Program-made: the position numbers and the translations under genes | Notes under the pieces: model-generated | The model's input: only the letters and a program-made list of their open reading frames with translations | Told to the model about the DNA's origin: nothing | Database searches by the model: none | In this document: positions 27,325 to 36,550 of the stretch, piece by piece | Layout: each line of letters begins with the position of its first letter | Numbering within the stretch: the first letter of the stretch is position 1 | Source: Bowmanella yangjiangensis | GTDB lineage: Bacteria; Pseudomonadota; Gammaproteobacteria; Enterobacterales; Alteromonadaceae | NCBI RefSeq assembly: GCF_017255015.1 | Contig: NZ_JAFKCS010000007.1 | Coordinates: 84,423 to 148,422, forward strand | DNA length: 64,000 nt | Direction of reading: 5' to 3'

Positions 27325-28233
27325 TTATGCGTTCAGTTGCATTTGGATCAAGGCATGATGTACATGCACGCCAGCCATAACGCCCGATGCACTGGCCAGC
27401 GTGGCGTTCTGCATGGGAATGGCCAAATCGCCTGCTGCATAAACACCGGATATAGAGGTTTGCTGGCTGTCGTCTATTTTCACTATTGGCCCCATAAGGC
27501 CAGGTTCAAATTCACAGCCTAGTTGCTCTGCGAGTGGGCTGGCCATGCGCGTGGTTGGGCCGACATATAAAGCCTCAATGGCAAGCTGGCGGTTGTCCTG
27601 TAAGCGTACTACGCGTATTTGTGGCGCCTTGCCTATGAGCTCAACAACCGGGGTTTCTTCAATCCTAACCCCTCGCTTTTCCAGCATCTGTCTGGCATCA
27701 GGATCGGGAGAGAATTGCCCTTGGCTAAAATAGGTCGTAGGGCCCCAGTCCGGGATCAATTTGGCTTGATGGATTGAAAGCGGCGATGTGGCAAGTACCC
27801 CTAATGGACGATCGCGATTCTCATAGCCGTGACAATAGGGACAGTGCAGTACGGTTTTACCCCAACGTGAGGCTAACCCAGCAATATCGGGTAACTGGTC
27901 GTGGAGCCCGGTGGCCAGAATGACCTTGCTGGCATGCACTGAAGTGTTATCTGCTAATGTGGCGGTAAAGCCGTTAGCGTCTTTAACCAGGCTAACAACT
28001 TCGCCTTGATGCAAGGTAAAGTCGGGGTAGGGGAGCAGCTTGGCCAGCGCTTTTTGGTGTATATCGCCAGGGGTTTCACCATCAAGGCCGAAGAAACCAT
28101 GGGAATGGGACGCAAAGCGGTTTCGCGGTTTTCCTCCGTCTACCACAACGACGTGTTTTCTGGCCCTGACCAGTTGCATTGCCGCAGATAACCCGGCAAA
28201 GCTGCCACCGATAATCAGTACTTGTGTATGCAT
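27325..28233 (-). CDS. Thioredoxin-reductase-like FAD-dependent disulfide oxidoreductase
   Basis: 302 residues from MHTQVLIIGGSFAGLSAAM. FAD site GGSFAGLSAAMQL, redox-active CPYCHGYE and the C-terminal FAD motif SGVYAAGDLA. The NADPH-binding glycine motif is weak. It belongs to the short NAD(P)/FAD oxidoreductases often controlled by Rrf2 or MarR redox regulators, and may serve thiol or electrophile stress rather than thioredoxin. It is first in an operon with the methyltransferase and divergent from the Rrf2 gene. Confidence 0.9.
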   Translation of the reverse strand: MHTQVLIIGGSFAGLSAAMQLVRARKHVVVVDGGKPRNRFASHSHGFFGLDGETPGDIHQKALAKLLPYPDFTLHQGEVVSLVKDANGFTATLADNTSVHASKVILATGLHDQLPDIAGLASRWGKTVLHCPYCHGYENRDRPLGVLATSPLSIHQAKLIPDWGPTTYFSQGQFSPDPDARQMLEKRGVRIEETPVVELIGKAPQIRVVRLQDNRQLAIEALYVGPTTRMASPLAEQLGCEFEPGLMGPIVKIDDSQQTSISGVYAAGDLAIPMQNATLASASGVMAGVHVHHALIQMQLNA

Positions 28234-28251
28234 CAATCACCTCTTTATTAA

Positions 28252-28312
28252 GTAACAATTATTGTTACATGAAGAGTTTGATTTATTCAACACAAGAAAC
28301 ATTAAATGTTAC
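28252..28312. promoter_or_regulatory. Two 17-bp palindromic operators between flavoprotein and Rrf2 genes
   Basis: GTAACAATTATTGTTAC (28252-28268) is a perfect 8+1+8 palindrome. A second copy, GAAACATTAAATGTTAC (28296-28312), shares the GTAACA-TGTTAC scheme with one mismatch per arm. They lie in the 124-base divergent promoter region, centres 44 bases apart, and are the evident binding sites of the Rrf2 regulator. Confidence 0.75.
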
Positions 28313-28357
28313 ATAAGGCTGTGGTAGCATTTGCACAAATTCAATAGGTAAATTGCT

Positions 28358-28780
28358 ATGCGCAAAGACAGTCGCCTCTCCCGCGTTCTTCATGCCTTGA
28401 TCCATTTGGATCATCATGGCAAGCCAGCTACATCTGACGACATTGGTAAAATGCTGGGAACGAATCCTGTTGTGGTGCGCAGAACCATGGCGGCGCTGCG
28501 CGAGCAAGGCTATGTCAGTGCCGTAAAAGGGCATAATGGAGGATGGTCATTGGCCAGGCCTTTGTCTGATATCACCTTGTATGACATACACAAGGCCCTG
28601 GGGGACAGTTCGGTATTTACCATTGGCCTGACCGACGAGCACAACAATTGCCCTATTGAGCACGGGGTTAATAATGCGCTGCGTGACGTGATGCACGAAG
28701 CCGAAGCGCTGCTGTTAGCACGATTTAAACAAGTGACGCTGGCCAACTTGGCCAGCGAATTTGGTCAGCACAGCGTGTAA
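28358..28780 (+). CDS. Rrf2 family transcriptional regulator
   Basis: 140 residues. Winged helix-turn-helix with SRVLHALIHLDHHGKPATSD, GTNPVVVRRTMAALREQGYV and HNGGWSLARPLSDITLYDIH, diagnostic of Rrf2. Only one conserved-position cysteine (NNCPIEH) is present instead of the three of IscR/NsrR, so an Fe-S cluster is unlikely. A cysteine-based redox or electrophile switch, as in YwnA-like members, is likelier. Two palindromes upstream imply autoregulation and repression of the divergent operon. Confidence 0.92.
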   Translation: MRKDSRLSRVLHALIHLDHHGKPATSDDIGKMLGTNPVVVRRTMAALREQGYVSAVKGHNGGWSLARPLSDITLYDIHKALGDSSVFTIGLTDEHNNCPIEHGVNNALRDVMHEAEALLLARFKQVTLANLASEFGQHSV

Positions 28781-28876
28781 AGTAACTTCACGATGCTGTA
28801 GATATTTTTCGCCAGCATGTGGATTTTTGTATATACCTTATAGGGTGTGACAAATTTGTGACCGGCAGGTGACAGA

Positions 28877-29509
28877 GTGAATCGCTGGCTGGAAATGTTT
28901 TGCTTATTTGGCTTGGTGCCAATGTCAGTTGCCATTCTGGCGTCATTCTACATTGGCTGGCTGATCCCCATTTTGCTGACTATTTGTACCTTATGTTTGT
29001 GGTTATTGCTGAGCGACCCACATTTTAAGCGCTTTCGGTTGTGGCATATACAAGGACTGAAAGGCTGTCTGCGCCATCAGCTGTTGTTGTTTGTGCCTTT
29101 GGCACTGCTGATCAGCCTGCTGGTGTACTTGTGGCTGCCACAAGTGTTTTTCTCCTTACCGCAACACGATCAATCCTTGTGGCTGCTTACCCTGGCGGTC
29201 TATCCGCTGGTGTCAGTACTGCCGCAGGAACTGGTGTTTCGTACTTTCTTTTTTCATCGTTACAAAGGCATCTTACCCTCTAAAGCCGGGCGCTTGGGGT
29301 TAAGCACCGCCAGTTTTGCCCTGGCTCATGCAGCTTACGGTAACTGGCCGGCGGTGTTGCTCTCTGCCTTCGGCGGCCTGTTATTTGGTTACCGTTATCT
29401 GCAAACCCGTTCGACCTTAATTGTGGCTATTGAACATTCCATCTGGGGCATGTTTTTATTTACCGTTGGCCTTGGGGTTTATCTGGTGCAGGTAGACCTG
29501 CTGAAGTAG
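28877..29509 (+). CDS. CPBP family membrane protein (CAAX-protease-like)
   Basis: 210 residues from GTG with AGGTGA ahead. About six hydrophobic segments. The Abi/CPBP motifs are present: motif 1 reads PQELVFRTFFFHR, motif 2 FALAHAAYGNWP and motif 3 ATIEHS-like VAIEHSIWG. Motif 1 normally contains a Glu-Glu pair; here the first is Gln, so protease activity is uncertain although the second Glu, Arg and His residues remain. It ends 66 bases before aguA. Confidence 0.85.
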   Translation: MNRWLEMFCLFGLVPMSVAILASFYIGWLIPILLTICTLCLWLLLSDPHFKRFRLWHIQGLKGCLRHQLLLFVPLALLISLLVYLWLPQVFFSLPQHDQSLWLLTLAVYPLVSVLPQELVFRTFFFHRYKGILPSKAGRLGLSTASFALAHAAYGNWPAVLLSAFGGLLFGYRYLQTRSTLIVAIEHSIWGMFLFTVGLGVYLVQVDLLK

Positions 29510-29575
29510 GGTAATTCCGGTGGATCTGTATTGCCTAACGACTATAATCGGCGGCAATTGCAACTTGTGCTGGAA

Positions 29576-30637
29576 ATGATGATGACCACATCTCGCCGCT
29601 TACTGCCCGAATGGGCGCCTCAGGAAGCTGTGATCCTGGCCTGGCCCCATGAAAATACCGATTGGGCCCCTTGGCTGGAACAAGCCCGTAGCTTATATGT
29701 TGAACTGATCCATGCCATCAATCAGGCCGATTGTGGGGTGTTGTTACTGATAAGAGAAGGCGATATGGCCGACTTCCAGCGCCGGGTAAATAGCACCGAC
29801 AAGGTGCTGCTACTTAAAGCCGACCCTAACGATACCTGGTTGCGTGACTATGGCTTTCTGACCTGCCAGTCTGACCAGGGTATGCAGCCGGTGGAATACC
29901 AGTTTAACGGCTGGGGTAATAAATTTGATGCATCCCGTGACAACAGGGCGAATCGAGAGATTCTGGCTGATTTATGCAAATTGCCGCTGATCAGCACCGA
30001 TATCGTGGCCGAGGGCGGCGCACTGGAAATTGATGCAGATGGCCATTTGCTCTCCACCTCGCTGTGTTTGCTGAATCCTGAGCGTAACGGCCAGATGAGT
30101 CTGGATGACTACCGCGCCCAATTTAAGCAATACCTGGGGGCCAGTCAGGTCAGCATCTTTGAAAACGGCCATCTGGAAGGGGACGATACCGACGGACATA
30201 TCGACACCCTGGTACGTTTTACCCCGGATCAGGGGCTGGTGATCCAATCTTGTTTTAATCGCCCGGATGACGGTCACTTTGCGGGATTGCAGGCGCTGGT
30301 AGAAGAATGCCGTCAGGCCTTACCACAGCACCAGATTTTTGAATTACCACTGCCGGTGATTTTTAGCGATGAAGGCGATCGCCTTCCGGCATCCTATGCC
30401 AATTACCTGATTAACAATCAGCAGGTACTGTGCCCGATTTACGGCCAGCCCGAAGACGAACTTGCTCTGGAAGTACTGGCCAAGGCCTATCCGGCCCATC
30501 GTATTGTGGCGCTGGATTGTGCAGTGCTGGTGCAGCAATATGGCAGTTTGCATTGTATTAGCATGCAGGTGCCCCAAGGTACGTTAAAAGATGAAGTGAT
30601 CGCGCAGTTGCGCAAAGGAGTTAGCGTCTATGGCTAA
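29576..30637 (+). CDS. aguA: Agmatine deiminase
   Basis: 353 residues with the start at one of three consecutive ATGs (29576-29582). The family segments LPEWAPQEAVILAWPH, NDTWLRDYGFLT, EGGALEIDADGHLL, LEGDDTDGHIDTLVRF and the catalytic-cysteine region YGSLHCISMQVPQ are all present. It hydrolyses agmatine to N-carbamoylputrescine and ammonia. It overlaps aguB by 8 bases. Confidence 0.96.
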   Translation: MMMTTSRRLLPEWAPQEAVILAWPHENTDWAPWLEQARSLYVELIHAINQADCGVLLLIREGDMADFQRRVNSTDKVLLLKADPNDTWLRDYGFLTCQSDQGMQPVEYQFNGWGNKFDASRDNRANREILADLCKLPLISTDIVAEGGALEIDADGHLLSTSLCLLNPERNGQMSLDDYRAQFKQYLGASQVSIFENGHLEGDDTDGHIDTLVRFTPDQGLVIQSCFNRPDDGHFAGLQALVEECRQALPQHQIFELPLPVIFSDEGDRLPASYANYLINNQQVLCPIYGQPEDELALEVLAKAYPAHRIVALDCAVLVQQYGSLHCISMQVPQGTLKDEVIAQLRKGVSVYG

Positions 30638-31517
30638 ATTAAAAGTAGGTCTGGTTCAGCAGGCCGTGGTAGGCAACGACAAACAGGCCAACTGGCGAAA
30701 AAGTGCTGAGCAGGTGCGCCATCTGGCGGCGCAGGGTGCCGAGCTGGTGATGTTGCAAGAACTGCACAGCACCTTGTATTTTTGTCAGGAAGAAAACACC
30801 GACTATTTTGATCTGGCTGAGCCTATTCCTGGCCCTGCAACCGAGTATTTTGCGGTCCTGGCCGCCGAGCTGAATATTGTGTTGGTAACCTCCTTGTTTG
30901 AAAAGCGGGGTTCGGGCCTTTATCACAACACTGCCGTGGTGTTCGACCGCAAAGAAGGCATGGTGGGCAAGTACCGCAAGATGCATATTCCTGACGACCC
31001 TGGTTTTTACGAGAAGTTTTACTTCACCCCTGGGGATCTGGGCTTTGAGCCGATTCAGACCAGTGTTGGTAAGCTAGGGGTATTGGTATGCTGGGATCAG
31101 TGGTATCCGGAAGCGGCGCGCCTGATGGCTATGCGCGGCGCGGATATGCTGTTTTATCCCACGGCCATTGGTTGGGATATGACAGATACACCGGATGAGC
31201 GTGAGCGCCAGCACACCGCGTGGCATACCATTCAGCGTGCCCATGCGGTGGCCAATTCTGTGCCGGTGATCGTGGCCAACCGTACCGGCTTTGAAGCCTC
31301 GCCCATTGACGGCGACCCGGGAATCCAGTTCTGGGGGCAGAGCTTTATTGCCGGGCCGCAAGGTGAGCTGCTTGCCCAGGCCAGCAGCGACAAGGAAGAA
31401 ACTTTATTGGTAGAGCTGGACTTGGCCCGTACCGAAAAAGTAAAACGTATCTGGCCTTACTTCCGTGACCGTCGCATTGATGCTTACGAGGATCTTACCC
31501 GCCGCTGGCGCGACTAA
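30630..31517 (+). CDS. aguB: N-carbamoylputrescine amidase
   Basis: 295 residues of the nitrilase superfamily with the Glu-Lys-Cys triad in MLQELHSTLYF, KYRKMHIPDDPGFYEKFYF and VLVCWDQWYPEAAR. It converts N-carbamoylputrescine to putrescine, CO2 and ammonia, completing the two-step agmatine route. It is translationally coupled to aguA. Putrescine formed here can enter the puu system encoded from 46 kb on. Confidence 0.97.
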   Translation: MAKLKVGLVQQAVVGNDKQANWRKSAEQVRHLAAQGAELVMLQELHSTLYFCQEENTDYFDLAEPIPGPATEYFAVLAAELNIVLVTSLFEKRGSGLYHNTAVVFDRKEGMVGKYRKMHIPDDPGFYEKFYFTPGDLGFEPIQTSVGKLGVLVCWDQWYPEAARLMAMRGADMLFYPTAIGWDMTDTPDERERQHTAWHTIQRAHAVANSVPVIVANRTGFEASPIDGDPGIQFWGQSFIAGPQGELLAQASSDKEETLLVELDLARTEKVKRIWPYFRDRRIDAYEDLTRRWRD

Positions 31518-31525
31518 TGCTTCTG

Positions 31526-31556
31526 GGCCCTGGTTTTTGCGTTAAACACCAGGGCC
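31526..31556. terminator. Hairpin after aguB
   Basis: GGCCCTGGT / ACCAGGGCC, a 9-bp stem with a 13-base loop, 8 bases past the stop. It lacks a T-tract afterwards, so it may be an mRNA-stabilising hairpin or a weak terminator. Confidence 0.4.
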
Positions 31557-31692
31557 TGTGCAGCATTGCCATGCAAAACATCAACATTTTTGCATCCTGT
31601 TGTCGAAGCGGAGTGGCTAGCAACGACTAATTAGCAGAACACCCACTTTGACGCCCCGGTAAAGGGCGCTTTATAACTGCAACGGAGTACCC

Positions 31693-32106
31693 ATGAAGAT
31701 TTCAATCGAAACCACCGTAAAAGCTACATTGCAACAAGTTTGGCATGCCTGGACCAACCCAGAAGATATCATCCAATGGAATTTTGCCATCGACACTTGG
31801 TGTTGCCCGAGGGCGCAAAACCAGCTGGTAGTGGGGCAGGGGTTTAACTATCGCATGGAAGCCAAAGATGGATCTATGGGCTTTGATTTTGTGGGTACCT
31901 ACACGCAAGTTGAATTGCATAAAGTCATTCAGTACACACTCGGTGATGATCGCGAAGTCCGGGTGGAGTTTTTGCCAACCGAGCAGGGCGTGAAGCTGGT
32001 CGAGACATTTGAAACCGAAGACGAAAACTCTGCCGAACAACAGCGCCAAGGCTGGCAGGGCATTTTGGATAACTTTAAGGCCCATGTTGAGAAGCAGCAC
32101 TCCTAA
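31693..32106 (+). CDS. SRPBCC (AHSA1-like) domain protein
   Basis: 137 residues. The single START/Bet v1-like fold is recognisable by TTVKATLQQVWHAWTNPEDI, IQWNFAIDTW, and the late ETFETEDENS...QGWQGILDNFKAHVE helix. These small soluble proteins bind hydrophobic ligands or act as Hsp90-activator relatives. Exact role unknown. SD ACGGAG precedes the ATG. Monocistronic, followed by a large hairpin at 32140-32176. Confidence 0.88.
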   Translation: MKISIETTVKATLQQVWHAWTNPEDIIQWNFAIDTWCCPRAQNQLVVGQGFNYRMEAKDGSMGFDFVGTYTQVELHKVIQYTLGDDREVRVEFLPTEQGVKLVETFETEDENSAEQQRQGWQGILDNFKAHVEKQHS

Positions 32107-32139
32107 GGCTGTCACGCTAAGCTTGAGCCAACAGGCTTA

Positions 32140-32176
32140 ATGGGGGAGCTGGTTTATAGGATTAGCTTGCCCCCAT
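32140..32176. terminator. GC-rich hairpin after the SRPBCC gene
   Basis: ATGGGGG...AGCT pairs with AGCT..CCCCCAT around a short loop. No T-tract follows, so its role as terminator is tentative. Confidence 0.35.
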
Positions 32177-32340
32177 ACAGGTCTGTGGTGTTAGACAGCC
32201 ACTTTTGCCCTCTGATCTGAACATTCTGTTATGACGTGAACTCTCCCCATCTGCTCAATTAGCAATCTTTTAAGATGTTTATAGGGGCGGCTTGTTGCAC
32301 GGCTCTTGATAATGCGCCGATTCAAATCCGGGAGCAAAGT

Positions 32341-33642
32341 ATGCAACAGCAAAAATTGATAACAAGTGATAGGTGGCGAATCCGTTTTATCGCCCAGAAT
32401 AGTATGATTTCCGCCATGCTGGCAGGGCTGATGGCCTGTGGTGGTGATAGAGACAATCTGGCACCGGTTCCTGCTCCAACGCCGCCAACGGAGACTTGCA
32501 GCAGTTGGCCAACCCTCTATCAACCTGAATATCGGGGACAAAGTGCGTTGCAGTCTGTCGTCAGGTTAAGCGATTGTTCGGTGATTGTCGCTGGCTATGA
32601 AGGGTCTACAGCACAAAGTCAGGCAGCAGGGAACAGCAACGCCTTTGTTGAAAGGTTAACACTGGATACCCAGGGCGCGGTTCAGCGTGTTTGGCGGTAT
32701 GTACTTGATACAACTGGCACGGATCAAATCAATCAGCTATTGCTCGACAACAATCAGATCCTTTTTGTTGGAGCCAGCACCGGCGCAATGCCGGGGCAGG
32801 TTAATCAGGGTAAGCAGGATGTGCTAATTGGCAGATTGAGCGTCGACGGCAGTCTGATTGGGGTGTCGCAACTGGGTACCGAGCGGCCTAATGTGCCTGT
32901 GAAATTGCTCAAACTGGCACCTGAGCAATATTTGCTGGTGGGCTATGATGATTACTTTATTCCAACTAATTATCTGGAAGCGAAGGAGAACCCTTGGTTA
33001 GCGCGCCTTGATGAACATAACCAGGGGCAATTTCAGCTACAGTGGTGGCAAACGGACGATACCCCACAGGGGGATTTTTACACCAGCGCAGCTATGGACT
33101 CTGACTTATACGTTGGTTACCAAAGCGATATGGGTGAGTCCAGAGGTGCCTGGCTGAAGAAGCTGACGACTAACGGCGACCCTTATTGGTCGGTATCGCT
33201 GAGTAACAGTCCCATAGACACTATCGCAGGTACCCAGGTGGTGAATGAGGAGGTTTGGCTGGTGGGAACCAGTTATCTGGCATTGGATCAAAATTATCAG
33301 GGAAGAGGGGATTTGTTCCTGGCCAAAATGTCACCAACCAGCGGCGATCTTATCAGTGTCGAAATGTTTGGCTCAGCAGCATTGGACTGGGCCAGATTGT
33401 TGATTCCTTATCAAGGTAAGTGGTTGGTATTAGCCGAAACTGGCTTGGATGAAGCGCTGACAGAGTGGGAGGTGTCGCTGTACCAGCACGATGGCCAGTT
33501 TTGGCAGAGCGAGTCTCTGCAAATAGGTAAGAAAACCCTGGTGTTGTCTGCAGATGTGGTGGCTGAGCAGTTATTGACGGTTGGCTATTGGGTAGACGAG
33601 CAAGGACGAGCCAAGGCTTATATGGTCGGATTTTCGCTGTGA
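32341..33642 (+). CDS. Putative lipoprotein, beta-propeller-like
   Basis: 433 residues from MQQQKLITSDRW, with GGGAGC before the ATG. A hydrophobic stretch ends in lipobox-like LMACGG, followed by a Pro-rich linker (PVPAPTPPTE). The rest consists of repeating blocks with a GYEGS/VGAST/VGTSY theme at the start of strands, as in propeller or SBBP-type repeat lipoproteins. A second ATG at 32404 would give a shorter signal. No enzyme motif was seen. Function unknown; probably exposed in the periplasm or on the surface. Confidence 0.75.
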   Translation: MQQQKLITSDRWRIRFIAQNSMISAMLAGLMACGGDRDNLAPVPAPTPPTETCSSWPTLYQPEYRGQSALQSVVRLSDCSVIVAGYEGSTAQSQAAGNSNAFVERLTLDTQGAVQRVWRYVLDTTGTDQINQLLLDNNQILFVGASTGAMPGQVNQGKQDVLIGRLSVDGSLIGVSQLGTERPNVPVKLLKLAPEQYLLVGYDDYFIPTNYLEAKENPWLARLDEHNQGQFQLQWWQTDDTPQGDFYTSAAMDSDLYVGYQSDMGESRGAWLKKLTTNGDPYWSVSLSNSPIDTIAGTQVVNEEVWLVGTSYLALDQNYQGRGDLFLAKMSPTSGDLISVEMFGSAALDWARLLIPYQGKWLVLAETGLDEALTEWEVSLYQHDGQFWQSESLQIGKKTLVLSADVVAEQLLTVGYWVDEQGRAKAYMVGFSL

Positions 33643-33761
33643 TAGAGGGACAACAGAGCCTAGACAATCTACTGCCATATGGACAGGCAAATGATGCTCT
33701 GGTCGCCAAGCGCTGTCTCCCCAAGTGATGACCTATTGTTGTTAAAAATGCCATAAACTCT

Positions 33762-34616
33762 CTATTCGTATATGGGTGAAGTCAACGAGAGGGTCAGCCA
33801 AGAGATCAACTTAGTAAGTTTGCGGTTGTCGGTATGCTGCACATAGTAGCCTAACCCGGATGGGACGGCAGAATAAGAGGGTACAGGACGCAGGCTGGTG
33901 GCATTTTTTACTAACGTCTGACCACTGAATACCAAACCAAGTCCCGCCTGGGCTTGCTGAACGGCGAACAGCTCCTGGTCGAAATATTCCAGGCCGCAAT
34001 TGTTCCAGCGCATGGGTGTTTGCTGGCGGTAAGCGTCCCAGGGAGCCGCTGGTAGACTGGCGTTTTTCCATTTGGGAATAAAAATCCTGCATCCCAGCCG
34101 CGCGTCGAACGCTGCCAGCTGTTCGGCGGTGCCATACAAGTTAAAGTACTCATGGCTAAGCCTGTGATTCTGGTCAGCTATCGGTCCAAATCGAATTCCC
34201 AGAGAACTGACTGACTGCAATGGTTCCAACAATTCACCGCTACGTATCTCCATTTGGGTGTCCGGCAACAAGGCTTGCAGTTCAGCCATACGAGGCAGCA
34301 ACCACAGGGCCGCAAATGAAGACGTGCAACTGATCACCAGGCCCTGACTTTGCTGTTTGAGCTCGCTGAGTACCTGACCTATGGCCTGTAAACTGGCATA
34401 GGTCACCTGCGCCAACTGTTCACCTGGGGCCGTAAGCCTGACCTGACGAACATGTCGGCTGAATAATTGTAATCCTAACCACGCCTCCAGATTCCGAATT
34501 TGGTGGGATACCGCCGTGGGGGTCAGGTGCAATTCATCAGCAGCCAGCTTAAAGCTTTGCAGACGGGCTGCGGCATCGAACACCCTTAGACTGTTAAGTG
34601 ATGGATAGTCGGACAT
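33762..34616 (-). CDS. LysR family regulator, GcvA-like
   Basis: 284 residues from MSDYPSLNSLRVFDAAARL. HTH with FKLAADELHLTPTAVSHQIRN and LGLQLFSRHVRQVRLT, the hallmark of GcvA/AmpR-type members, then the effector domain. It is divergent from azoR with 129 bases between, and probably controls it. Confidence 0.93.
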   Translation of the reverse strand: MSDYPSLNSLRVFDAAARLQSFKLAADELHLTPTAVSHQIRNLEAWLGLQLFSRHVRQVRLTAPGEQLAQVTYASLQAIGQVLSELKQQSQGLVISCTSSFAALWLLPRMAELQALLPDTQMEIRSGELLEPLQSVSSLGIRFGPIADQNHRLSHEYFNLYGTAEQLAAFDARLGCRIFIPKWKNASLPAAPWDAYRQQTPMRWNNCGLEYFDQELFAVQQAQAGLGLVFSGQTLVKNATSLRPVPSYSAVPSGLGYYVQHTDNRKLTKLISWLTLSLTSPIYE

Positions 34617-34745
34617 ATTCAAGAAGGTCTATGTATATCTTTATAGGTGAGTTTAATTCATCTTTTGTGTAGAAAGTATCTTTTGTCACTGGCAAGTGCA
34701 ATTTGCAAAATGGCCACTCCTAACAACCTAAAGTGAGTTGCATTC

Positions 34746-35438
34746 ATGAAAATATTGCGAATAGACGCCAGTGTAAGAGGGGATACTAACGAAAAACATT
34801 CCTACCGTTCCATTTCAAGGCAGCTTGGTAATGCCTTTATGGAACGACTAGAGATGAATAAATTTCATTATGAAATAAAGCTTCGAGATGTCGGCAAAAC
34901 CCCACCGGCCTTTATTGATGAAAACTGGTTGGCGGCGTGTTTTACGCCGGAAGAAAAACGCACAACTGAGCAAAAGCAGGCACTGGCATTATCTGATGAG
35001 CTATTTGATGAGCTGGTGTGGGCCGATACCTTGTTGATGACAACACCTATGTACAACTACGGCATGCCGGCAGCATTAAAGGCCTGGTTTGATCAGGTCA
35101 GCCGGGTAAACAAAACCTTTAGCTTTGATTTGGCGCGGGGCGATTTCCCTATCGCCCCGTTGTTGTCTGGTAAACGTTTGATTTTGTTATCGTCCACTGG
35201 TGAATTTGGCTTTGAAGCGGGTGGGGTGCGAGAGCAGATGAATCACTTGGCACCACATATCCGCACCTTATGCCACTACCTGGGTGTTGAACAGCTTGAT
35301 GAGGTGCAGGTCCAGTATCAGGAATTTGCCGATCACAGGCATCAGGCGTCAATAGAGAGAGGGTTTGCTGAGGTTAAGGCCATTGCCGATAGGCTCAGCG
35401 ACGACGCTGTTGTGCAGCGAGAATCTGCCTGTGCTTGA
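34746..35438 (+). CDS. azoR: FMN-dependent NADH-azoreductase / flavodoxin-fold quinone reductase
   Basis: 230 residues. The flavodoxin-like fold is shown by ILRIDASVRGD, the FMN-phosphate and isoalloxazine region TPMYNYGMPAALKAWFDQV and SSTGEFGFEAGG. It reduces quinones and azo compounds with two electrons. It is somewhat longer than E. coli AzoR (201), mainly at the C-terminus. Divergent LysR gene upstream. Confidence 0.88.
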   Translation: MKILRIDASVRGDTNEKHSYRSISRQLGNAFMERLEMNKFHYEIKLRDVGKTPPAFIDENWLAACFTPEEKRTTEQKQALALSDELFDELVWADTLLMTTPMYNYGMPAALKAWFDQVSRVNKTFSFDLARGDFPIAPLLSGKRLILLSSTGEFGFEAGGVREQMNHLAPHIRTLCHYLGVEQLDEVQVQYQEFADHRHQASIERGFAEVKAIADRLSDDAVVQRESACA

Positions 35439-35482
35439 TGATACAGGGAGAGGTTGGCCGGTCGTTTGACCGGCCAGACCTA

Positions 35483-36550
35483 TCAGGCCAGATAACTGAT
35501 ATGTTGGTGGAAACGCAGCGTCAGTGCAGTGCGGGCCGGGTCGATACCTAAGCTTTTGGCAAACACGGACAAGGCTTCTTCTACCCGGTTCATAAAGTGA
35601 CCGTAGCCGAATTCGGTATTGTCTTCTTTACCTGCCACGATAATAAAGTGTGCGGTTTCTACCAGATTATCGTTATCCCAGAAGCCAACAAATTGCTGAC
35701 CTGGGGCATCAGGATCGAAGCTGATTTTTTGCAGTTCAGCATTGTGTTGAGATTGGTCCACCTGACTGTTACGCACCAGTGGGGTCAATCCGTTGGCCAC
35801 CATGGCCAGACGATCCAGTTTCTTATCTCTGGTGGCTTTCAGAAATTGCTCTTCCAAGGCTAGATATAGCGGGGCAAAGTTGGCAGCGCCGGTAGTGCCA
35901 AACTTCTGCTTAAGCTGGCGGGTCATAGGCAGACTCAATGTCACATAACTGATTGCCGAGTGTTGCTGAGGCAGTTCACATTGTCTGGCTTTGTAACGTG
36001 GGTAAAGCCCACGTAATTTGTAACCGTAACTTTCTTTATGGCCCTTTTCATGGGCATATAAATCATAGGATAAATGCTGGTGGTCGCGGATTTTAATCTG
36101 ACAGTCCTGCTCTGGCAGTTCCGCTTTTAATTGGCCGATAACACTCATCACTTGTTGATGGAATTGCGCGGCGTGGGCACGAATTTCCGGGCCGGTTGCC
36201 AGGAACAACAGGCGAATTTTACGCGCCTGGTAATCCGGACTAACGAATAAATTCTGTCCTTCATGGATAGCCGGGTCGTAGAAAAACAAAATTTGTTTGC
36301 CGGTTTGGAAATGCATGGCTTCTGCGTGGTAACGCACCACAGGGAGCTTGTCATTAGCAATCATATGGACATTATGCAAACCCGCTTGGTCGGCCAGGGC
36401 AAAAAAGCGCTGGCTCAGTTTTTCGTAGCAGGTTTCGGCGCTGTCAAAATGTTGATAGAAGCTGTCATCGGTTTTGATCTCTGCCAGCAAATACTGGTTA
36501 GATCTGGCGTTGGTTGGAATATACACCCTATGTTTTGAATGACTGGCCAT
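35483..36550 (-). CDS. DUF3083-like conserved protein
   Basis: 355 residues from MASHSKHRVYIPTNARSNQY; AAGGAG lies just before this ATG, so the 13-codon upstream extension is rejected. It resembles a family of about 360-residue proteins restricted to Shewanella/Alteromonas/Vibrio relatives (DUF3083, by recollection), with RDHQHLSYDLYAHEKGHKES and LTLRFHQHISYLA. Soluble, no signal peptide, function unknown. The two HQH segments might bind metal, but this is speculation. Confidence 0.75.
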   Translation of the reverse strand: MASHSKHRVYIPTNARSNQYLLAEIKTDDSFYQHFDSAETCYEKLSQRFFALADQAGLHNVHMIANDKLPVVRYHAEAMHFQTGKQILFFYDPAIHEGQNLFVSPDYQARKIRLLFLATGPEIRAHAAQFHQQVMSVIGQLKAELPEQDCQIKIRDHQHLSYDLYAHEKGHKESYGYKLRGLYPRYKARQCELPQQHSAISYVTLSLPMTRQLKQKFGTTGAANFAPLYLALEEQFLKATRDKKLDRLAMVANGLTPLVRNSQVDQSQHNAELQKISFDPDAPGQQFVGFWDNDNLVETAHFIIVAGKEDNTEFGYGHFMNRVEEALSVFAKSLGIDPARTALTLRFHQHISYLA

